A stretch of 64,000 nt of DNA from DASSSQ01 sp963839285 (GCA_963839285.1 CAWIUN010000009.1:1-64000); one strand, 5' to 3'; positions 44,395-52,899 are shown, counted from the stretch's first letter. The notes: a model not told the origin generated them from the sequence alone. Program-made: numbers and translations.

Positions 44395-44834
44395 CAGCTT
44401 CCGCGGCGGAACGACCAGAGCTTGTTGCCGAGGAAGTTCAGCGGCATCACGAGCACGATCGAGATCGCCTGCGCGACGATCTTGCCCGCGCCGAGCCAGA
44501 CGAAGAGCGTCAGCCACGCCTGGTTCGCGCCGAGCGCGACCGCCGAGACCGCGAGGAAGCGGGCGCCCTGGTAGGCGAAGTGGCCGCGCTGCGAGCGGAA
44601 CGTCCAGGCCCGGTTGAGCACGTAGTTGCTCGCCGCGGAGACGACGAACGAGACGGCGGCGGCGGCGCGGAAGTGGACGCCGGCGTGGAGCAGCGCCGCG
44701 TAGACGCCGAGGTTGACGACGTAGCCGCTCGCGCCGACGAGCGAGAACTTCGCCAGCTGCACCCAGTTCGCAGGCCGACGGAGGGCGCGCGCGGCCCGGA
44801 CGGCGACCGGCTGCGGTGCGGTGGGGTGCTCCAC
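44394..44834 (-). CDS. GtrA family membrane protein
   Basis: A 146-residue four-helix GtrA-like protein. QLAKFSLVGASGYVVNLGVY (helix 1 with the conserved KFxxVG start), RAAAAVSFVVSAASNYVLNR, FRSQRGHFAYQGARFLAVSA and VAQAISIVLVMPLNFLGNKL with the terminal W-x-F. GtrA proteins are thought to flip polyprenyl-phosphate sugars or support the glycosyltransferase next to them. Here the downstream gene is coupled by a one-base stop/start overlap, which supports a joint role. TACGCT at 44844-44849, 9 nt before the GTG start. Confidence 0.9.
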   Translation of the reverse strand: MEHPTAPQPVAVRAARALRRPANWVQLAKFSLVGASGYVVNLGVYAALLHAGVHFRAAAAVSFVVSAASNYVLNRAWTFRSQRGHFAYQGARFLAVSAVALGANQAWLTLFVWLGAGKIVAQAISIVLVMPLNFLGNKLWSFRRGS

Positions 44835-44888
44835 GGCCCGGCGAGCGTAGCAACGCCTCCGGGGCCGCTCCCGCGACCCGGCTGCACG

Positions 44889-45332
44889 CTAGGCGGGAGA
44901 GACCGGGCGGACACGCAGACCGGCGTCGGGCTCGACCCGGCGCACGTCGCCGTCTGCCTCGACGAGCACGCCCGTGACGATCCCGCCGTTGCCGACGATC
45001 ACGTCGCGCAGCCTGCCGACCGGCTCGCCGCCGCGCTCGAGCTCGACGCCGCGCAGGCTCGAGAGCGTGTCCGCCCGCGACCGGTAGAACGCGAGCTCCG
45101 CCTCCTCGAGCAGCGTCAGCGCCGAGCGGACGGTGATCTCGCCGTCCTCGAGCACCGCCGCGGCCAGGGGGAGGAAGCGGTGGACCTCGTCGCCGCAGCG
45201 GACGTCGAGGCCGAGCGCCCGTTCGGCGGCCAGGTCGAGGATCAGGTCGACGGGACGGCCGAGCTGGATCCCGTGCAGGCGCACGGGCAGACGCAGCAGC
45301 TCCCCGGCCGGACGACCCCCCATCACGCTCAT
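44889..45332 (-). CDS. PRC-barrel-like protein
   Basis: 147 residues in an intact frame with two beta-rich halves. LLRLPVRLHGIQLGRPVDLI, DLAAERALGLDVRCGDEVHR (the aG.DV.c.De.rf pattern of PRC barrels) and LPLAAAVLEDGEITVRSALT make the first, ELERGGEPVGRLRDVIVGNG the second. PRC barrels bind RNA or proteins or act as photosynthetic reaction-centre or RimM modules. No catalytic residues seen. The ATG at 45332 follows the purine-rich GGGAGAGA. It lies 28 nt after pcm on the same strand and may be co-transcribed with it. Confidence 0.65.
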   Translation of the reverse strand: MSVMGGRPAGELLRLPVRLHGIQLGRPVDLILDLAAERALGLDVRCGDEVHRFLPLAAAVLEDGEITVRSALTLLEEAELAFYRSRADTLSSLRGVELERGGEPVGRLRDVIVGNGGIVTGVLVEADGDVRRVEPDAGLRVRPVSPA

Positions 45333-45360
45333 TCTCTCCCGCGCCCCACGCTGGAAACCG

Positions 45361-46002
45361 TCAGAAGCCGCCCTCGCCGACGAGCGGCACGAACCGGCAG
45401 GGGATGCCGCCGGCGACGGACGGGCCGCCGGGCCCCTTCACGACCACCTGCAGCTGCTGGCCGCTCGGCCCGCCCACCGGGACGACGAGCCGCCCGCCCT
45501 CGGCCAGCTGCTCGTAGAGCGGCTGCGGGAGCCCGGGCGCGGCGGCGGCGACGGCGATCGCCTCGAACGGCGCCCGCCCGGGCACGCCGAGGCTGCCGTC
45601 GCCGAGGACGACCTCGACCCGGTCGCACCCGGCCGCCGCCAGGTTCGCGCGCGCGAGCTCGGCCAGCTCCGGGATCCGCTCGATCGTGACCACCTCGTCG
45701 GCGAGCTCGGCGAGCACGGCCGCCTGGTAGCCCGAGCCGGAGCCGACGTCGAGCACCCGTTCGCCGCCGTCGAGCCGGAGCTCCTCGCAGATCCGCGCGA
45801 CCATGTACGGCTGCGAGATCGTCTGGTCGTGGCCGAGCGGCAGCGCGTTGTCGGTGTAGGCCAGGTGGCGGACCTCGGCCGGGACGAACAGCTCGCGCGG
45901 GACGCGCTCGAACGCGGCCAGGACACGCTCGTCGCCGATGCCGCGGCGCCGCAGCTGCCGCGCGACCATCTCCGTCCGCTCAGGCTGCCAGTCGGCCGAC
46001 AT
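45361..46002 (-). CDS. pcm: protein-L-isoaspartate O-methyltransferase
   Basis: Repairs isoaspartyl residues in aged proteins by methylating the beta-carboxyl with SAM. 213 residues, intact: MVARQLRRRGIGDERVLAAF, VPRELFVPAEVRHLAYTDNA, GHDQTISQPYMVARICEELR (conserved QTISQPYxVA), RVLDVGSGSGYQAAVLAEL (SAM motif I), VTIERIPELAELARANL, and LAEGGRLVVPVGG. Start ATG at 46002 overlaps the end of the phosphatase-family gene by 23 nt. It is probably translated from the same mRNA as the phosphatase. Confidence 0.95.
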   Translation of the reverse strand: MSADWQPERTEMVARQLRRRGIGDERVLAAFERVPRELFVPAEVRHLAYTDNALPLGHDQTISQPYMVARICEELRLDGGERVLDVGSGSGYQAAVLAELADEVVTIERIPELAELARANLAAAGCDRVEVVLGDGSLGVPGRAPFEAIAVAAAAPGLPQPLYEQLAEGGRLVVPVGGPSGQQLQVVVKGPGGPSVAGGIPCRFVPLVGEGGF

Positions 46003-47266
46003 ACGCGGGCGGCTCGACGCCGAAGTGCTCGAGCACGAGCGGCGCGATCCCCGTGATCGAGTCGGGCGGCTCCCCGAGCCCGACCGTCAGCATCGGCACG
46101 AGCGAGTCGCCCGGCTCGAGCGAGCCGTGGCTGCCGCCGCCGAGGTGGTGGCGGCCGCCGAGGTCGGCGAACTCGACGCCCGGCGCGGCCGAGACGAGCA
46201 CCTCGCCCGCGTTCGGGTTCGCGAGCGCGGCCGCCGCGCGGGCGAGGCCCTGGGGATAGCCGTCGAGCAGCTCGAGCCCCTCGTCGCCGTCGCGGCGGGC
46301 GACGACGCGGCCGCCCTCGCGGAAGAGGACGAGGTGGCCGCCGCCGATCCGCTCGGCGAGCGCGCGGGCCCGGCCGCCGCGCAGGTCGTAGACCATGCCC
46401 GCGCGGTTCGAGGCGGCGACGACGACGTCCTCGGCGCCGTCGAGGTGGTCCTCGAGCCGGTCGACCCGGTCGACGAGCGTCTGCCCGTGGTCGGAGCAGA
46501 GGACGACGGCGTAGCGGTCGAGGAACTCGTCGAGCCCGCCGGCCGCGTCGACGAGGGCACCGACCGCGGCGTCCGAGCGGGCGAGCGCCTCGCCGGCCGA
46601 GCCCGGCCCCGACGCGTGCGAGGCGTAGTCGTAGTCGGGCAGGTAGAAGACGAGGAAGTCGAAGCCGTCGCGGGTCACGAGCCAGCGGCCGACGTGCGCG
46701 GCGTAGGCGTCGATCGACCCCGCGGCGCGGCTGCGGACGGCGAGCGGCGCCCCGGTCGGGTCCGATTCGAAGAGGCTGTAGAAGAAGAAGCGCTTCGGCC
46801 CGAACGCGTGCGGCACGGCCGGCAGCGTCGGCAGGTGCCGCGTGCGGCCGCGGTAGCAGGTGATGTTGATCGCCCCGGCGGTGTGGCCCGCGTCCTCGAG
46901 CGCCTCGTAGACGGTGACCGCGTCCGGCGAGAGGTGGCGCTGGTTCATGTTGAAGATCGTGTCGCGGAGGCCGGCGACCATCCCCGCGGCGCGCATGGCG
47001 TGGAAGGAGGAGCCGTACTCGACGAGGCGGCGCTCGCCGCGGTGCCACCAGACGAGGTGCGGGATCCCGTGCACGTCCGGGTGGGCGCCGGTCGCGATCG
47101 CGGAGAGGCAGACGGGCGTCAGCGACGGGAACGTCGAGACGGCCTGCCGGTAGCTCCCCGCCTGGTGCAGCGCCGCGAGCACGGGCGCGTCGCCGGAGGC
47201 GACCGCGGACTCGTAGACGTCGGGGGTCAGCCCGTCGATGACGACGAGGATCGCCTTGCGGGCCAT
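45980..47266 (-). CDS. alkaline phosphatase superfamily phosphodiesterase (ENPP-like)
   Basis: 428 residues, intact. Metal site residues appear in order: AILVVIDGLTPDVY (Asp about 9), STFPSLTPVCLSAIATG (catalytic Thr/Ser), HPDVHGIPHLVWW, FYLPDYDYASHASGPGS (Asp and His ligands), VLCSDHGQTLVDRV (Asp-His) and GGSHGSLEPGDSLVPM (final His). The arrangement matches nucleotide pyrophosphatase/phosphodiesterase-type type I PDEs with two zinc ions. No signal peptide is obvious, so it may act in the cytosol. The ATG shares one base with the upstream membrane protein stop (TGATG), and its end overlaps pcm. Substrate unknown. Confidence 0.88.
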   Translation of the reverse strand: MARKAILVVIDGLTPDVYESAVASGDAPVLAALHQAGSYRQAVSTFPSLTPVCLSAIATGAHPDVHGIPHLVWWHRGERRLVEYGSSFHAMRAAGMVAGLRDTIFNMNQRHLSPDAVTVYEALEDAGHTAGAINITCYRGRTRHLPTLPAVPHAFGPKRFFFYSLFESDPTGAPLAVRSRAAGSIDAYAAHVGRWLVTRDGFDFLVFYLPDYDYASHASGPGSAGEALARSDAAVGALVDAAGGLDEFLDRYAVVLCSDHGQTLVDRVDRLEDHLDGAEDVVVAASNRAGMVYDLRGGRARALAERIGGGHLVLFREGGRVVARRDGDEGLELLDGYPQGLARAAAALANPNAGEVLVSAAPGVEFADLGGRHHLGGGSHGSLEPGDSLVPMLTVGLGEPPDSITGIAPLVLEHFGVEPPAYVGRLAA

Positions 47267-47685
47267 CAGTCCCGCGCGAGGATGCGCAGCCCCGCGTAGC
47301 GCTGCGCCGCACGCGCGCGGAGCCGCGCGCCGAGGGCCGGCAGCGCCAGCGCCTCCAGGTAGCCGAGCCCGGGCACGAAGGCGAGCCCGGCCAGCACGAG
47401 CGCCACGCCGCCGACGAGCACCGCCGTGCCGCCCCGGGTGCCGCCGCGGCGGAGCGCGCCGCCGACGACCTGCCGCGCGCCGATCGTGCCCGCGAGCGCG
47501 CCGAGCCCGCCGCCGATCGCCTCGTCCCAGTTGTCGACGAGGAAGCCGATGCCGACGGCGATCGCCGCGGCCGCGACGAGCGCGACGACGAGCGCCGTCC
47601 GCGCCGCCCCGAGCAGGCCGACGAAGAGGACGCCGAGCGCCGCTCCGAGCCCGGCGAGCAGGCCGATCAGGTACCAGTCCCCCAC
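47266..47685 (-). CDS. hypothetical three- to four-helix membrane protein
   Basis: 139 residues beginning at a GTG (WYLIGLLAGLGAALGVLFVG follows). About four hydrophobic stretches (LGAARTALVVALVAAAAIAV, GGLGALAGTIGARQVVGGAL, GGTAVLVGGVALVLAGLAFV) and a basic cytosolic tail (ARLRARAAQRYAGLRILARD). The Gly/Ala-rich helices resemble small scaffold membrane proteins, but no family was recognised. The frame stays open upstream of the GTG, yet hydrophobic coding character starts there. Its stop overlaps the start of the phosphatase gene, so the two are co-expressed. Confidence 0.65.
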   Translation of the reverse strand: MGDWYLIGLLAGLGAALGVLFVGLLGAARTALVVALVAAAAIAVGIGFLVDNWDEAIGGGLGALAGTIGARQVVGGALRRGGTRGGTAVLVGGVALVLAGLAFVPGLGYLEALALPALGARLRARAAQRYAGLRILARD

Positions 47686-47776
47686 CGTCGATGAGTGTAG
47701 CGCCGCGGTCTGCGTAACCGATTCGCCGGGAAGCTCGTTGAAGGTCAGGAAACCGGTTGAAATCCCAAGGAGGATC

Positions 47777-48076
47777 GTGAGTACCGACCCCCGCCCGCTG
47801 CTCGTCTTCTTCTCCTCGCGCCGCTCCGGGCCCGCCCGGCGGATGGAGAGCCTGCTCGCCCACATCTCGCGCAAGGAGCGCGGGCGGCTGCGCGTCACGA
47901 TCGTCGACGTCGACGACAGGAGCGAGCTGGCCGAGCGCTTCCAGGTCGAGGCCGTGCCGACGCTCGTGCTCGTCAAGCAGAAGCGCGTCGTCGCCCGGCT
48001 CGCGGGCCGCGCCAGCGCGCCGCGGATCGAGCGGATGCTCGAGGAGCACCTCGAGCCCGACCTCGCCGTCGCCTAG
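47777..48076 (+). CDS. thioredoxin-fold protein without active-site cysteines
   Basis: A 99-residue thioredoxin-like protein: PLLVFFSSRRSGPARRMESL occupies the place of the WCGPC motif, so both cysteines are replaced (RRSGPARR). The cis-proline loop FQVEAVPTLVLVKQKRVVAR and C-terminal helix IERMLEEHLEP are retained. It cannot be a disulfide oxidoreductase by the usual mechanism and may bind a partner or peptide. The GTG start is set by a very strong Shine-Dalgarno AAGGAGG at 47767-47773. That contrasts with the many leaderless genes in the window. Its TAG overlaps the convergent E2 stop through a shared CTAG at 48073-48076. Confidence 0.75.
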   Translation: MSTDPRPLLVFFSSRRSGPARRMESLLAHISRKERGRLRVTIVDVDDRSELAERFQVEAVPTLVLVKQKRVVARLAGRASAPRIERMLEEHLEPDLAVA

Positions 48077-49260
48077 CTCCGGCTGCTCGAGCCGGCGGAT
48101 CACCTCGAGCGTGAACGCCGCGGCCCGCGCGCCGTCGACGACGCGATGGTCGAAGCTGAGCGCGAGGTTGCCGACCTGCCGGACGACGACCTGGCCGTCG
48201 CGGACGACCGGGCGCGGCCCGATCCGGCCGATCGAGAGGATCGCCGTCTCGGGGTGGTTGACGATCGGCGTCTGGAAGAGCCCGGCGAGCTTGCCGGCGC
48301 TCGTGACCGTGAAGGTCGAGCCGCGCAGCTCCTCCGGCTTCAGCCTCCCCTCGCGCGCGGCCTCCGCGAGCCGGCGCACCTCCGCGTCGAGCTCGTCGAT
48401 CGTGGCCGTGTCGCAGCCGCGCACGACGGGGACGACGAGCCCCTGGTCGGTCTGGACGGCGACGCCGAGGTCGTAGCGGTCGAGGTAGACGATCTCGTCC
48501 CCCTCCAGCCGCGCGTTCAGCTCCGGGAACTCCCGCAGCGCCGCCGCGACGGCCTGGAGGCCGCGCACGAGCGCCTGCTTCGGGTCGACGTGCGAGAAGT
48601 CGCACTCCTCGACGTAGGTGACCGCCGGGACCTCGCGGTGGGCGCGGGTCAGGTGCTCGACGATCTGCCGCCGGACGCCTCTGACCGGCTCGCGGCGGCC
48701 CTCCGCGGCGGGGCCGCTGCTGCTGCGCCGGGTCCGGCTCCGACCGGCCCCGGGGACACGGCCGCGGCGCGCACGTCCGCCTCGGTCACCCGGCCGCCGG
48801 GGCCGCTCGCGGCCACCGCCGCGAGCTCGACGCCGAGCTCCTGCGCGATCCGGCGCACGAGCGGCGTCGCCCGCACCGCTCCTCTGGAGGTCCCGCCGCG
48901 CGCCCGTCCTCGTGACACTTCGTCACTTGAAGCGTTCTGCCCGGGCTCCGGGAGCTGCCGCTCCGAGAGCTGCGGCTCCGACGGCTGCGGCTCCGAGGCG
49001 GAGGCGGGGGCGGGCTCGGCGCCGTCGCCGCCGATGACGACGAGCACCGTCCCGACCGGGACGACGTCGCCCTCGCCGACGAGGATCCGCGAGACCGTTC
49101 CCGCGGCCGGCGAGGGGATCTCGACCGTCGTCTTGTCGGTCGCGATCTCGACCAGCGGGTCGTCCTCGGCGACCTCCTGCCCCTCGGTCACGAGCCAGCG
49201 GGCGATCTCGCCCTCGGTCAGGCCCTCGCCGAGGTCCGGGAGCTTGAACTCGTAGGCCAT
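48073..49260 (-). CDS. 2-oxoacid dehydrogenase E2 (dihydrolipoyl acyltransferase), frame-disrupted
   Basis: The acyltransferase core of a pyruvate or branched-chain 2-oxoacid dehydrogenase complex. An N-terminal lipoyl domain with IATDKTTVEIPSP (lipoyl Lys about 43) is followed by a Pro/Glu/Gln-rich linker and an E3/E1-binding domain (RATPLVRRIAQELGVELAAV, GPGGRVTEADVRAA). After a switch near 48680 the catalytic domain runs from VTYVEECDFSHVDPKQALV through FTVTSAGKLAGLF to LALSFDHRVVDGARAAAF (catalytic His and Asp). The frame then stays open far past the homology. A TAG complement at 48073-48075 in the next frame is the likely stop. The ATG shares one base with the E1 beta stop. Confidence 0.88.
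48909..48929 (-). repeat. 21-bp palindromic element, copy 1 (inside E2)
   Basis: Read on the minus strand, this carries GTGAC and GTCAC arms with a 5-nt centre (GAAGT) and flanks CAA and GAG. It matches the copy at 54568-54588 at 18 of 21 positions, centre included. The codons it uses in the E2 linker (TCA, AGT, TCA, CGA) are rare in this genome. It sits in the flexible linker between lipoyl and core domains, where protein constraints are weak. Confidence 0.6.
48952..48996 (-). repeat. three 15-bp tandem units in the E2 linker
   Basis: Three direct units of 15 bp (48952-48966, 48967-48981, 48982-48996) that differ by one to three bases each and encode S-E-P-Q/R-x type pentapeptides (PQPSEPQLSERQLPEPG on the minus strand). 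This is an expanding low-complexity linker of the kind that keeps the lipoyl arm mobile. Confidence 0.65.
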
Positions 49261-50228
49261 CAGAACGCGAGCAGCTTCCGCGCGGCGGCGCAGACCCGCT
49301 CGACCGACGGCATGTAGGCGTCCTCGAGCTGCCAGTACGGGTACGGGACGTCGTAGCCGGTCACGCGCAGCACCGGGCCCTGCAGGTCGAGGATCGCCTT
49401 CTCCGCGACGAGCGCCGCGAGCTCGGCGCCGAAGCCGGCGGTGCGCGGCGCCTCCTGCACGATCACGACGCGGCCCGTCTTCGCGACCGACGCGAGCAGC
49501 GTCTCCTCGTCGAGCGGCCGCAGCGAGCGCAGGTCGACGACCTCCACCGACGCGTCCAGCGCGTCGGCCGCCCGCTCGCAGACGCCGACCATCGCCCCGT
49601 AGGCGACGAGCGTCAGGTCGTCGCCCTCGCGCGCGAGCCGCGCCTGCCCGAGCGGGACGACGTGCTCGCCCTCGGGCACCTCGCCGCGCGCGGTCCGGTA
49701 GACGAGCTTCGGCTCGAGGACGACGACCGGGTCCGGGTCGCGGATCGCCGCCGCCAGCAGCCCCTTCGCGTCGGCGGGCGTCGACGGGATCGCGACCTTG
49801 ATCCCCGGCGTGTGCACGTAGTAGGCCTCCGGCGAGTCGTCGTGCAGCTCGGGCGCGCGGACGCCGCCGCCGTAGGGCATCCGGATCGTGATCGGGAACT
49901 CCATCCGCCCGCCCGTGCGCCAGCGGTAGCGGCCGACGTGGGTGATCAGCTGGTCGAGGCAGGGGTAGGAGAAGGCGTCGTACTGCATCTCGCAGACCGG
50001 GCGCCAGCCCGCCATGCAGAGGCCGACCGCGGTGCCGAGGATCCCCGCCTCGGCGAGCGGCGTGTCGACGCAGCGGTCAGGCCCGAACCGCTCGCGCAGG
50101 CCGGCCGTCGCCCGGAAGACGCCGCCGGCGCGGCCGACGTCCTCGCCCATGACCATGACGTCGTCGTCGCGGGCGAGCTCGCAGTGGAGCGCGTCGTTGA
50201 CGGCCTCGACGAGGAGCTTCTCAGCCAC
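49260..50228 (-). CDS. 2-oxoacid dehydrogenase E1 component, beta subunit
   Basis: The beta chain of the thiamine-diphosphate E1 heterotetramer that decarboxylates pyruvate or branched-chain 2-oxoacids. 322 residues, intact: VMVMGEDVGRAGGVFRATAG (catalytic Glu), DTPLAEAGILGTAVGLCMAG, QYDAFSYPCLDQLITHVGRY, RMPYGGGVRAPELHDDSPEA, VYRTARGEVPEGEHVVPLGQ and VVDLRSLRPLDEETLLASV. The start overlaps the E1 alpha end by 8 nt. Gene order alpha, beta, E2 matches bkd or pdh operons of Gram-positives; there is no E3 gene here. Pyruvate versus branched-chain specificity is unresolved. Confidence 0.92.
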   Translation of the reverse strand: MAEKLLVEAVNDALHCELARDDDVMVMGEDVGRAGGVFRATAGLRERFGPDRCVDTPLAEAGILGTAVGLCMAGWRPVCEMQYDAFSYPCLDQLITHVGRYRWRTGGRMEFPITIRMPYGGGVRAPELHDDSPEAYYVHTPGIKVAIPSTPADAKGLLAAAIRDPDPVVVLEPKLVYRTARGEVPEGEHVVPLGQARLAREGDDLTLVAYGAMVGVCERAADALDASVEVVDLRSLRPLDEETLLASVAKTGRVVIVQEAPRTAGFGAELAALVAEKAILDLQGPVLRVTGYDVPYPYWQLEDAYMPSVERVCAAARKLLAF

Positions 50229-51282
50229 GCCCGCCCTCCAGCAGCCGCTTCAGCTCGGCGCGGTCGGCGGCGAGCTGCGGCGGCGGCACGGCGTAGGCGT
50301 GGTCGAAGACGAGGCCCGGGTCCGCGGCCGGCTCGGCCTCGGCGGCCCTGATCCCCTCGCGCATGACCGCCTCGGCCTCGGCCCGCGCCTCGGCGACGAG
50401 CTCGTCCCCGAGCAGGCCGAGCGCGCGCAGGTAGCGCTCGTAGCGGCCGACGCACTCGCGCCGCCGCTCCTCCTCGACGCGGCCTGCGTCGATGTAGGCG
50501 CGCGGGTCGTCGGCGGTCGCGTGCGGTGCGGCGCGATACGTGACCGCCTCGACGAAGGTCGGCCCCTCGCCGGCGCGGCCGCGCGCGAGCGCCTCGCGGG
50601 TCGCCTCGTAGACGGCGAGCACGTCGCCGCCGTCGACGCGGACGCCCGGCATCCCGTAGCCGATCGCCTTGTCGGCGAGCGTCTCGGCGCGCGTCTGCGC
50701 CGCGACCGGCGTCGAGATCGCCCACTGGTTGTTGTTGCAGAAGAGCACGACCGGCGCGTCCATGACCGCGGCGAAGTTGGCCCCCTCGTGGAACGCGCCC
50801 TCGGAGGTGGCGCCGTCGCCGAAGTAGACGATCGCGCACGCCTGCTCGCCGCGCAGCCGCTTGCCCCAGGCGAGCCCGGCCGCGTGCGGGACGTGGGTGC
50901 CGATCGGGACGCAGATCGAGGCGACGTTGTAGTCGGCCGGGTTCCACCAGCCGGACGGGTGGCCGCGCCACCACTGCAGGATCGTCGCCGCCGGGATCCC
51001 GCGCAGGAGGCCGATCGCCGACTCGCGGTAGCTCGGGAAGATCCAGTCCTCGTCGGCGAGCGCGTAGGTCGAGCCGACCTGCATCGCCTCGTGGTTCCAG
51101 TAGATCGCGTAGGTGCCGATCCGGCCCTGGCGGTGGTAGACGACCGAGCGCTCGTCGTAGGTGCGGAGCAGGACGAGCTGGCGGTAGAGGTCGAGCAGGT
51201 CCTCGTCGGTGAGGCCCTCGACCCGGCGCTCCTCGTCGATCACGCGTCGGAGGTCGTGCTCCGCGGGGACTGCCTGCGCCAT
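50221..51282 (-). CDS. 2-oxoacid dehydrogenase E1 component, alpha subunit
   Basis: 353 residues, intact. TDEDLLDLYRQLVLLRTYDE start, RIGTYAIYWNHEAMQVGST, FPSYRESAIGLLRG, GTHVPHAAGLAWGKRLRGEQ and the thiamine-diphosphate motif GDGATSEGAFHEGANFAAVM ending in NNN. The phosphorylation-loop-like segment TYRAAPHATADDPRAYI has the His common to BkdA and PdhA. TACCCT at 51291-51296 lies 8 nt before the ATG, so it begins a leaderless operon of E1 alpha, E1 beta and E2. No E3 (lipoamide dehydrogenase) is present in the window. Confidence 0.92.
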   Translation of the reverse strand: MAQAVPAEHDLRRVIDEERRVEGLTDEDLLDLYRQLVLLRTYDERSVVYHRQGRIGTYAIYWNHEAMQVGSTYALADEDWIFPSYRESAIGLLRGIPAATILQWWRGHPSGWWNPADYNVASICVPIGTHVPHAAGLAWGKRLRGEQACAIVYFGDGATSEGAFHEGANFAAVMDAPVVLFCNNNQWAISTPVAAQTRAETLADKAIGYGMPGVRVDGGDVLAVYEATREALARGRAGEGPTFVEAVTYRAAPHATADDPRAYIDAGRVEEERRRECVGRYERYLRALGLLGDELVAEARAEAEAVMREGIRAAEAEPAADPGLVFDHAYAVPPPQLAADRAELKRLLEGGRG

Positions 51283-51351
51283 GCGGGGCGAGGGTATCGC
51301 AGTGGACGGATCCGGCGGCGCGCCCTTCGCCCCGTGCCGGTCGTCGCTCCC

Positions 51352-52262
51352 TCAGACGAGCACGGAGACGGCGTCGCGCTCGACCTCGAAGACGGCCTCG
51401 ACGACGTCGCCGAGGTCCTCGCCGTCTGCCTGCAGCGGCAGCGGCCGGTCGCAGCGGGCGACGACGCGGTCGAGGTCGTGGCCGTAGAAGACGTCGTCGG
51501 CCGCGACCTGGCCGCGGCCCGTGACGGCGTAGCGGAGGAAGCGGGGGAGCGAGCGCGGGCGCAGCTCGTGCGGGGCGACGACGTCGAGCCCGAGCTCGAA
51601 CTCGGCTCTCGGCGCGATCCGCAGCGGGATCGGTCCCGCGTAGCTGTAGGGGTCGCCGTTCGCGACGAGGACGAAGGCGGCGCGGCCGAAGCCCTCGAGC
51701 TCGAGCTCGTCGGTCCAGCGGCCGCGGCGGCGCGCGAGCAGCCGCGCGATCGTCAGCCCGAAGACGAGGTCGCCGGGACGCTGGCCGTGCTCGTCGCGGC
51801 CGAGCGCGTCGAGCCGCCTGACGGCCTCGGCGTCGAGGCCGATGCCGGCGCTGAAGGAGAAGCGGCGCCCGTTGACGCGGCCGAGCGAGATCCTGCGCGT
51901 GCGGCCGGCCTCGATCGCCTCGGCCAGCTGCTGCGCGGCCCGCGCCGGGTCGCGCGGGATCCCGAGCGCCCGCGGGAGCACGCTCGTGCCGCCGCCCGGG
52001 CACGAAGCCGATCGGGCACGGCCGCTCGACCCCGTTCAGCGCCTCGTTGTAGACCCCGTCGCCGGAGAAGACGACGACCACGTCCGGCCCGCCCGCCGCC
52101 CGGCAGAGCTCGGTCGCGTGGCCGGGGTGACGCGTCAGCTCGGTCGTCACCTCGCCGACGCGCGCGAGCGCCTGCCTCGACCGTGCGCAGCCCGTCGGCG
52201 GTGACGCCGCTCGCGAAGGGGTTGACGACGAGCAGGATCCGCCGCGGGGGCCGAGTCGCCAC
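51352..52262 (-). CDS. diacylglycerol kinase family lipid kinase, two frame switches
   Basis: A lipid kinase of the DagK/YegS/LCB5 fold that phosphorylates diacylglycerol or a related lipid. The start RRILLVVNPFASGVTADGLR has the NP-A/x-SG box. VVVVFSGDGVYNEALNGV is the catalytic GGDGTxNE box, here SGDGVYNE. GGTSVLPRALGIPRDPARAA and SFSAGIGLDAEAVRRLDALG are the next family motifs. The C-terminal LPLQADGEDLG is the usual inner-lobe element. Three frames are used (switches near 52175 and 51998). About 303 residues. TACGAT at 52270-52275 is 7 nt from the GTG. It stands alone between the E1 operon and the TetR gene. Confidence 0.85.
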
Positions 52263-52286
52263 GGCGCGGATCGTATGCCGCTCGGT

Positions 52287-52862
52287 CTAGGCGGGCGTCG
52301 AGTAGCCGCGCATGCCCTCGACGAGCAGCGCGAAGAAGCGGTCGGCCAGCTCGCCCGTGTCCCGGCCCGGCTGCAGCCAGGTGTAGGCCCAGTTGCCGAC
52401 CGAGAGGAAGAGCCGCGCGGCGGCGGCCTCGTCGAGGTCGGTGCGCAGCTCGCTCCGGTCGACGCCCTCGCGGAAGAGCGCCCGGATCCGCTCCTCGTAG
52501 CGGCGCCGCTCGGCGACGAAGCGCTCGCGCGGCTCGCCCTCGAGGTAGCGCCACTCCTGCACGAAGACGGTCGCGACGTCGAGCTGCTCGGCGACGACGC
52601 GCAGGTGCGCGCGCAGCGCGAGCCGGATCCGCTCGACCGCGCGCGTCGCCTCGGGGACGCCGTCGAGCGCGGCGTGGAACGCCTCCGCGCCCTCGAGCGC
52701 CGTCGCCGCGAGCAGCTCCTGCTTCGAGGCGATGTGGTGGTAGAGCGAGCCCTTCTGGACGCCGAGCGCCTCGGCGATGTCGCCGATCGAGGTGCCGTGG
52801 TAGCCCTTGCGGGCGAAGAGGCGCGCGGCCTCGCGCGTCAGCTCGGAGCGCCTGGCGGACAT
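52287..52862 (-). CDS. paaR: TetR family repressor, probable regulator of the paa genes
   Basis: A 191-residue TetR-type repressor. An N-terminal three-helix domain (LTREAARLFARKGYHGTSIG, DIAEALGVQKGSLYHHIASK) holds the helix-turn-helix at about 26-50. The effector domain is alpha-helical (VATVFVQEWRYLEGEPRERF, RLFLSVGNWAYTWLQPGRDT). The ATG at 52862 is chosen over an upstream one because it places the helix-turn-helix at the normal distance. It is divergent from paaABCD, with an operator at 52876-52889 between the genes. By analogy with Thermus PaaR, phenylacetyl-CoA would be the effector. That is inferred from neighbourhood and operator. Confidence 0.8.
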   Translation of the reverse strand: MSARRSELTREAARLFARKGYHGTSIGDIAEALGVQKGSLYHHIASKQELLAATALEGAEAFHAALDGVPEATRAVERIRLALRAHLRVVAEQLDVATVFVQEWRYLEGEPRERFVAERRRYEERIRALFREGVDRSELRTDLDEAAAARLFLSVGNWAYTWLQPGRDTGELADRFFALLVEGMRGYSTPA

Positions 52863-52875
52863 GCTTGAATGGAGC

Positions 52876-52889
52876 CTAACGACCGTTCG
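52876..52889. promoter_or_regulatory. PaaR-type operator between paaR and paaA
   Basis: The 14-nt sequence CTAACGACCGTTCG matches the consensus CNAACGNNCGTTNG reported for Thermus thermophilus PaaR at every fixed position (recalled from the literature). It lies 13 nt from the TetR start codon and 10 nt from the paaA ATG, so a bound repressor would block both divergent promoters. An AACG/CGTT inverted repeat around the AC centre is visible. A GGGAGG Shine-Dalgarno for paaA follows at 52889-52894. Confidence 0.75.
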
Positions 52890-52899
52890 GGAGGATCGC

